Of a stretch of DNA of 64,000 nucleotides, positions 59,441 through 64,000 are shown in pieces. The position numbers were made by a program, and so were the translations under genes. This DNA is from Bugula neritina (Eukaryota > Bryozoa > Gymnolaemata > Cheilostomatida > Bugulidae), in the NCBI GenBank assembly GCA_964035545.1, contig OZ037771.1, positions 5,450,628 to 5,514,627 of the forward strand. Direction: 5' to 3'. The notes under the pieces were generated by a model that saw nothing but the letters and a program-made list of their open reading frames with translations, was not told the DNA's origin and made no database searches. Each line of letters starts with the position of its first letter. Within the stretch, counting starts at the first letter, position 1.

Positions 59441-59844
59441 ATATTGTAGTAGATTTTTGAGTTAACTTTAAAATTGTCTTCTCTTGCACTATAATTTTAA
59501 CTGTCCATATTTCTTTGTCCGATTCGGCATGCCCGAAGTTTAGGGTGTACGATTTTAGCCGCGATCGGGTGGAACATTCTAGAAGTCTGGGCGTCCGAAC
59601 TTCGGGGCTCCTGATGTTCAAAGCGTCTGATTTCTAGAGTATAGAAGGAGGCGAGTTTCCAGTGTAGTTCAGTCTACCACTGGAGCTTGCCAAGGACAGA
59701 CTTCGGATATAGACTTTTATATTATATCTTTTACACTACGTAATAAAACCTTCTACACCTGGAAACCTTTCTGCTCTCTTCTCTTACTCACAAGGAGTTA
59801 TGTTCTCCGGTTTATTATTCCAACCCGCAAAACTATCACAATAT
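59441..59844 (+). mobile_element. Solo LTR, Ty3/gypsy-like
   Basis: The LTR is 59445-59840 (396 bases), from TGTAGTAG to ATCACA, with a 4-base target duplication ATAT on both sides. Inside are a TATA-like word at about 59638 and AATAAA at about 59741, the spacing expected of U3-R-U5. It is more GC-rich than its surroundings. No internal region is present. It lies 360 bases upstream of the two-span gene, on the opposite strand. Confidence 0.65.
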
Positions 59845-60926
59845 GATGAGATAATTTAATTATATGCTGGATTTGGTATGCATATAAATTTATTGTTTAA
59901 TAAAAGTATTGCTCAAAAATAAATAAAATAATAATTGTACTAATACATTGTTTTAATATGATGAACTGTGACAAAAAGCGTTCCTACCACAGGCTAACAA
60001 GTAAGCTACTTGCTTAATAAGACAGAACCATAAGGTATTTTTGAGTTATAAAAAGACATGACTAAATAATACTTTATCAACTGACAGGGACACTACCACT
60101 TAGCAAACATGGCAAATATACAAGGACAACCCAATTTCTATGTCATACACAGTAAGCGAGGAAATACTAAAGGAAGAAATAGAAAAATTGTACGACTGCA
60201 GAGGGGAGTTTTGCAAAGACAGACATCTATGAGAAAAGACATGAATTAGAAAAGAGAAGGGATATAATGACAGGGGTGTAGATGGCTGAGCAACTAATGG
60301 ATATATCACAGTTTGGGGGGGGGGAGGGGGTTCTTAACACGCAAGCTAAATGCAGACCCTTTGAATATTTCAAGCTTCACACATTGAGATGTAGAAGCTC
60401 TACTCGTCTATACTAGTCACACAATCACACAGACATTCTACGCTGTAAGATAATATTAATAAACTCTAGCACCATAAATTATTTCATGAATGGAGATTGT
60501 CTACCCTGCTAACTCACACAACATGTAGCAATATAATAACATAAAAATATTATATACTAATAGATCATACCAAATTAACAAAAATAAACTAGCACAATGA
60601 TTACTTTACTGAAGACGGCTCATATCACAAACACATATGAAAAATACACCCTGGGGACATTTTATATTAGCTTCTAAGTTTCCAATTCATTGAACCATTC
60701 TTTCATGGCATCATTTCCTTATAAGGTCAAGACCTTTTGCCAGTTCATGTTCAACAAAATGCCACAACTTAGATTTTGGCATATATATGTTAAGTTGAAA
60801 CTATTCCAGAAAAATTAACTTTGAACTAAGATGATCTTAAGTGAAGCTATATATCTAATGTATGTAGTTCACAGTACTTGACACTTGAATTATTATGTAA
60901 TTAGGCCACAGTGGCACAGCACAACT
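59845..60926. other. Intergenic and RYK 3' UTR
   Basis: No other gene is seen. A G-rich run lies at about 60315-60330. I could not place the RYK polyadenylation signal with confidence. Confidence 0.4.
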
Positions 60927-63800
60927 TCACACAAAGCAGTTAAGAGTCTGATGAAACTCCTGCAGACAGACCAACATCTGAGTGAGACTGGGCCTGTCTC
61001 GGGGCTGCATGGCCCAGCAGTACGCCATCACCGCAAACAGCTCATCTGGGCAGTTGATAGGCTGCAGCAACCTGTATCCAGACTGCAGGTAGCCTGAGAT
61101 CTCAAAGGCATCCACATCAGAGTACGGCTGCTGAGCAAAGGTTATCAACTCCCAAAGCAGAACTCCAAAAGACCACTGCAAGAAAATCAGATAATTAGAC
61201 AAACAGAGTTCTAAACTGCATATAGACATGCAAGTTCAAAGTATTAAAAGAGTATAGCAATAGAACTAGTAGAGTATAGCAATAGAACTAGTATAGTATA
61301 GCAATAGTACTAGTAGAGTATAGCAATAGAACTAGTAGAGTATAGCAAAAGTACTAGTATAGCATAGCAATAGAACTAGTAGAGTATAGCAACAGTACTA
61401 ATAGAGCACATTAATGTATATAATATATAATATTAGCACGTAGCTTACAGTATCCATAGAATGTATAATATTAGCATGTAGCTTATACTATAAGCAGAGT
61501 GTATATTAGCATGTAGCTTACAGTATCAGTAGAATAAGAATATCTCTTATCGACCAGAGTTTCCACAGCCATCCACTTCACAGGTTTGTTCTCATTGTCT
61601 CCTAAACACGTGTAGTCATCAGGGAAAAAGTCTCTGCTTAGAGCGTAGTCCATCAGCTTTACATTGTAATTACTATCCACACTACAAAACAGGAAGTGGA
61701 GTCTAGCTTAGCATTCTATAAATCATACTTCAGTGATGTCCATTCTGTTAACACAAATGTTCATTTATTGGTCGACTACTTAGAAAAATTTCTAAATTAT
61801 CAAAACAAATGAATTAAAAAGTTATAACACTTCATTAAATAAAACTTTGGTGCAGCATTTCTAAACAGAATAATGTTTGTGGTAGATATTCACCAGCAAT
61901 TCCTTGTGGCGACATCTTTGTGTATTATGTGTTTCCTGTGGAGGTAGTGCAACCCTTTGACTACCTGAATAGCTATGTTGACCAGCTGTTGAGTGTTCAG
62001 ACACTGTAGATAAAACACCAGTTATGATATAATACAGAAAAGCACAGATAAATTACTTGAAATAAAATATAGACACAGAAATATATGTTGTTGACAACAC
62101 GCACTGGACATTCACTACGCCCCCATGCTTCAAATTATGCAAATGGATTTGTCATTCGATTCCTGGGGACAGTGTCAATCGAATAAAACCACAACCACAG
62201 GTCAATGCAAACCACAACCGCAAATCCATCTACACAGCATCTATCCCAACCATGAGAATGTAGTCATTAAGTCAAATCTATGTATCATTTGAAGCTAACT
62301 ACTTCTGTTCTGCTATAAGTTGACTTACAGGTAAGTGATGAGTTACTCTGTTGGATTGTAGGAGGAGGGTCTTGAGGTTACCCTTATCAGAGTGAGGGTA
62401 GACGAGTAGAGGGGGCTGATCCAAACACACACCTATCACAGGGTTGATGAACTGGTGGTTGAGGCCTTTAAGCAGGCAACTTTCTGTCAGCATAGTTCTA
62501 GTTTGTTCTTCAGAGGTCTCTGCTATAATATACCATGTGATAATATACTGTGTGATAACATACTATATGATAATATACTGTGTGATAATATACCATGTTA
62601 TAATATACTGTGTGATAATATACCATATGATAATATACTATGTGATAACATACCGTGTGATAATGTACTGTGTGATAATATACCGTGTGATAATATACCG
62701 TGTGATAATATACCGTGTGATAATATACTATGTGATAATATACCGTGTGATAATATACCGTGTGATAATATACTATGTGATAATATTATACCATATGATA
62801 ATATACTGTGTGATAATATACTGTGTGATAATATACCATGTTATAATATACTGTGTGATAATATACCATATGATAATATACTATGTGATAATATACCGTG
62901 TGATAATATACTGTGTAATAATATACCGTGTGATAATATACTGTGTAATAATATACTGTGTGATAATGTACTGTGTGATAATATACCGTGTGATAATATA
63001 CTGTGTGATAATATACCGTGTGATAATATACTGTGTAATAATATACCGTGTGATAATATACTGTGTAATAATATACTGTGTGATAATGTACTGTGTGATA
63101 ATATACCGTGTGATAATATACTGTGTGATAATATACCGTGTGATAATATACTGTGTGATAATATACCGTGTGATAATATACTGTGTAATAATATACCGTG
63201 TGATAATATACTGTGTAATAATATACTGTGTGATAATGTACTGTGTGATAATATACCGTGTGATAATATACTGTGTGATAATATACCGTGTGATAATATA
63301 CTGTGTAATAATATACCGTGTGATAATATACTGTGTGATAATATACTGTGTGATAATATACTATATGATAATATACTGTGTGATAATATACTATGTGATA
63401 ATATACTGTGTGATAATATACTATGTGATAATATACTGTGTGATAATATACTGTGTGATAATATACTATATGATAATATACTATATGATAATATACTATG
63501 TGGTAATATACTATGTGATAATATACTGTGTGATAATATACTATGTGATAATATACTGTGTGATAATATACTATGTGATAATATACTGTGTGATAATATA
63601 CTATGTGATAATATACTATATGATAATATACTATATGATAATATACTATAGGATAATATACTGTGTGATAATATACCGTATGATAATATACGCTGACAAA
63701 TACTAACCGGATGCTGACTTTATAAGTACTTTCTGCTCATAGCATTCCTCCGTCTCATCCTGTACATACACCACCCCGTGATACAGCTTACCAAAACCTC
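60927..63800 (-). CDS. RYK: RYK-family Wnt receptor, C-terminal pseudokinase part
   Basis: Related to RYK/Derailed, a Wnt-binding single-pass receptor with an inactive kinase domain. Exons present: 63800-63708, 62519-62329, 62003-61894, 61681-61522, 61175-60927, encoding about 266 aa of kinase domain and the C-terminus. The WIF domain and membrane segment lie beyond the right edge. Visible: glycine loop GGFGKLYHG, a Lys in VLIKSA, MLTESCLLKGL, catalytic loop HKDVATRN, and MDYALSRD where DFG should be. Next come CLGDNENKPVKWMAVETL and WSFGVLLWELITF, then NCPDELFAVMAYCW and a C-terminus ending FV, all as in RYK. The Asp is kept but Phe-Gly is replaced by Tyr-Ala, as expected for a pseudokinase. 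Intron 1 here is a 15-bp minisatellite; intron 4 carries two further arrays. Confidence 0.93.
61249..61405. repeat. 22-bp minisatellite, seven copies
   Basis: Unit AGTAGAGTATAGCAATAGAACT (22 bases), about seven copies with point changes, in RYK intron 4. Confidence 0.9.
61435..61521 (-). repeat. Tandem copies of the RYK exon 4 donor
   Basis: On the gene's strand exon 4 ends GATACT, followed by GTAAGCTACATGCTAATAT. The same GTAAGCTAC(A/G)TGCTAATA block occurs three times with a roughly 40-base spacing. The farthest copy also keeps GATACT, so the repeated unit includes exon sequence. Confidence 0.8.
62526..63695. repeat. 15-bp minisatellite filling a RYK intron
   Basis: Unit TACTGTGTGATAATA with TACCGTG, TACTATG and GTAATA variants, close to 78 copies. 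Blocks of about 120 bases recur (for example 62941-63060 and 63061-63180), so higher-order copying occurred. The array takes up almost the whole intron between exons 63708-63800 and 62329-62519. Since 15 is a multiple of three, frames of over 390 codons cross it; they are not genes. Confidence 0.95.
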
Positions 63801-64000
63801 CTGAAAACACAACTGTCTTGTTTACAGCATACTTACTACTATATCTACCCTATCCTATGCTATCCTAAATTATCTTACCCTACGTTATGCTCCACTATCC
63901 AACCCTAACATATCCTAAATTATACCAAGTTATCCTAACCTAATCTAAACTACCCTATACTTTTTAAGTAATTAGAGATTCAATGACCACCTGTATGCTA
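63801..64000. other. RYK intron, right edge of window
   Basis: Intron sequence with degenerate CTATCCTA(A/C)-type repeats at about 63840-63960. No exon was recognised with confidence. Confidence 0.5.

Noticed and set aside
62444-63706. Open frames of about 400-420 codons across the 15-bp array
   Set aside because: They arise because 15 is a multiple of three. They run antisense through RYK exon 2 and consist only of repeats such as IIYCV or CDNIL.

Overview
This is a 64 kb window from an animal nuclear genome. It is AT-rich, its genes are split into many exons by introns of under 100 bases to 13 kb, and it is full of microsatellites, minisatellites and transposons. The genes are typical of animals: a seven-repeat protocadherin-like receptor and a RYK-type Wnt co-receptor. 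Split-exon protocadherins would suit an invertebrate, perhaps a lophotrochozoan, but that is inference and no species can be named.

Layout. About 2.4-5.4 kb (+): a small four-membrane-span protein that I do not recognise. 5.0-17.3 kb and 18.3-30.0 kb: two copies of a roughly 12 kb tandem duplication. Each carries a complete six-exon short-chain dehydrogenase/reductase gene (306 codons, minus strand); the second copy also carries a broken fragment of the four-span gene. The copies were invaded differently. Copy A has a 2.1 kb palindromic (foldback) element and a tRNA-like SINE in intron 2. Copy B has a young, apparently complete Ty1/copia retrotransposon in intron 5 and a long (TA)n against a splice acceptor. 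Between the copies lie a LINE fragment and a (CT)n tract. 30.8-32.5 kb: a non-autonomous hAT element with a perfect 8-bp target duplication. 32.7-54.8 kb (-): the protocadherin-like gene, rebuilt here as 16 coding exons (982 aa) whose phases all agree. Its 13 kb intron 8 holds a higher-order 30-bp minisatellite and a second foldback element. 56.7-59.1 kb (-): a five-exon, 266-aa proline-rich protein with two hydrophobic segments, possibly CD225/dispanin-like. 59.4-59.8 kb: a solo LTR. 60.9-63.8 kb (-): the last five exons of RYK, covering the whole pseudokinase domain; the gene runs off the right edge.

The most unusual pattern is that several minisatellites start exactly at 5' splice sites. 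In protocadherin intron 3 the last bases of the exon plus the GTAAGT donor are repeated about eight times into the intron. RYK exon 4 shows the same thing, and SDR copy B exon 3 shows a two-copy version. Other points of interest are the foldback family, the copia element (half-tRNA primer site inside its reading frame, start and stop codons supplied by its LTRs) and a hammerhead-like core beside a (TA)n tract.

The genes do not form an operon or an obvious pathway. The protocadherin and RYK are both single-pass receptors, but nothing here shows that they act together. All exon models come from reading splice sites and phases by eye, without transcript data.
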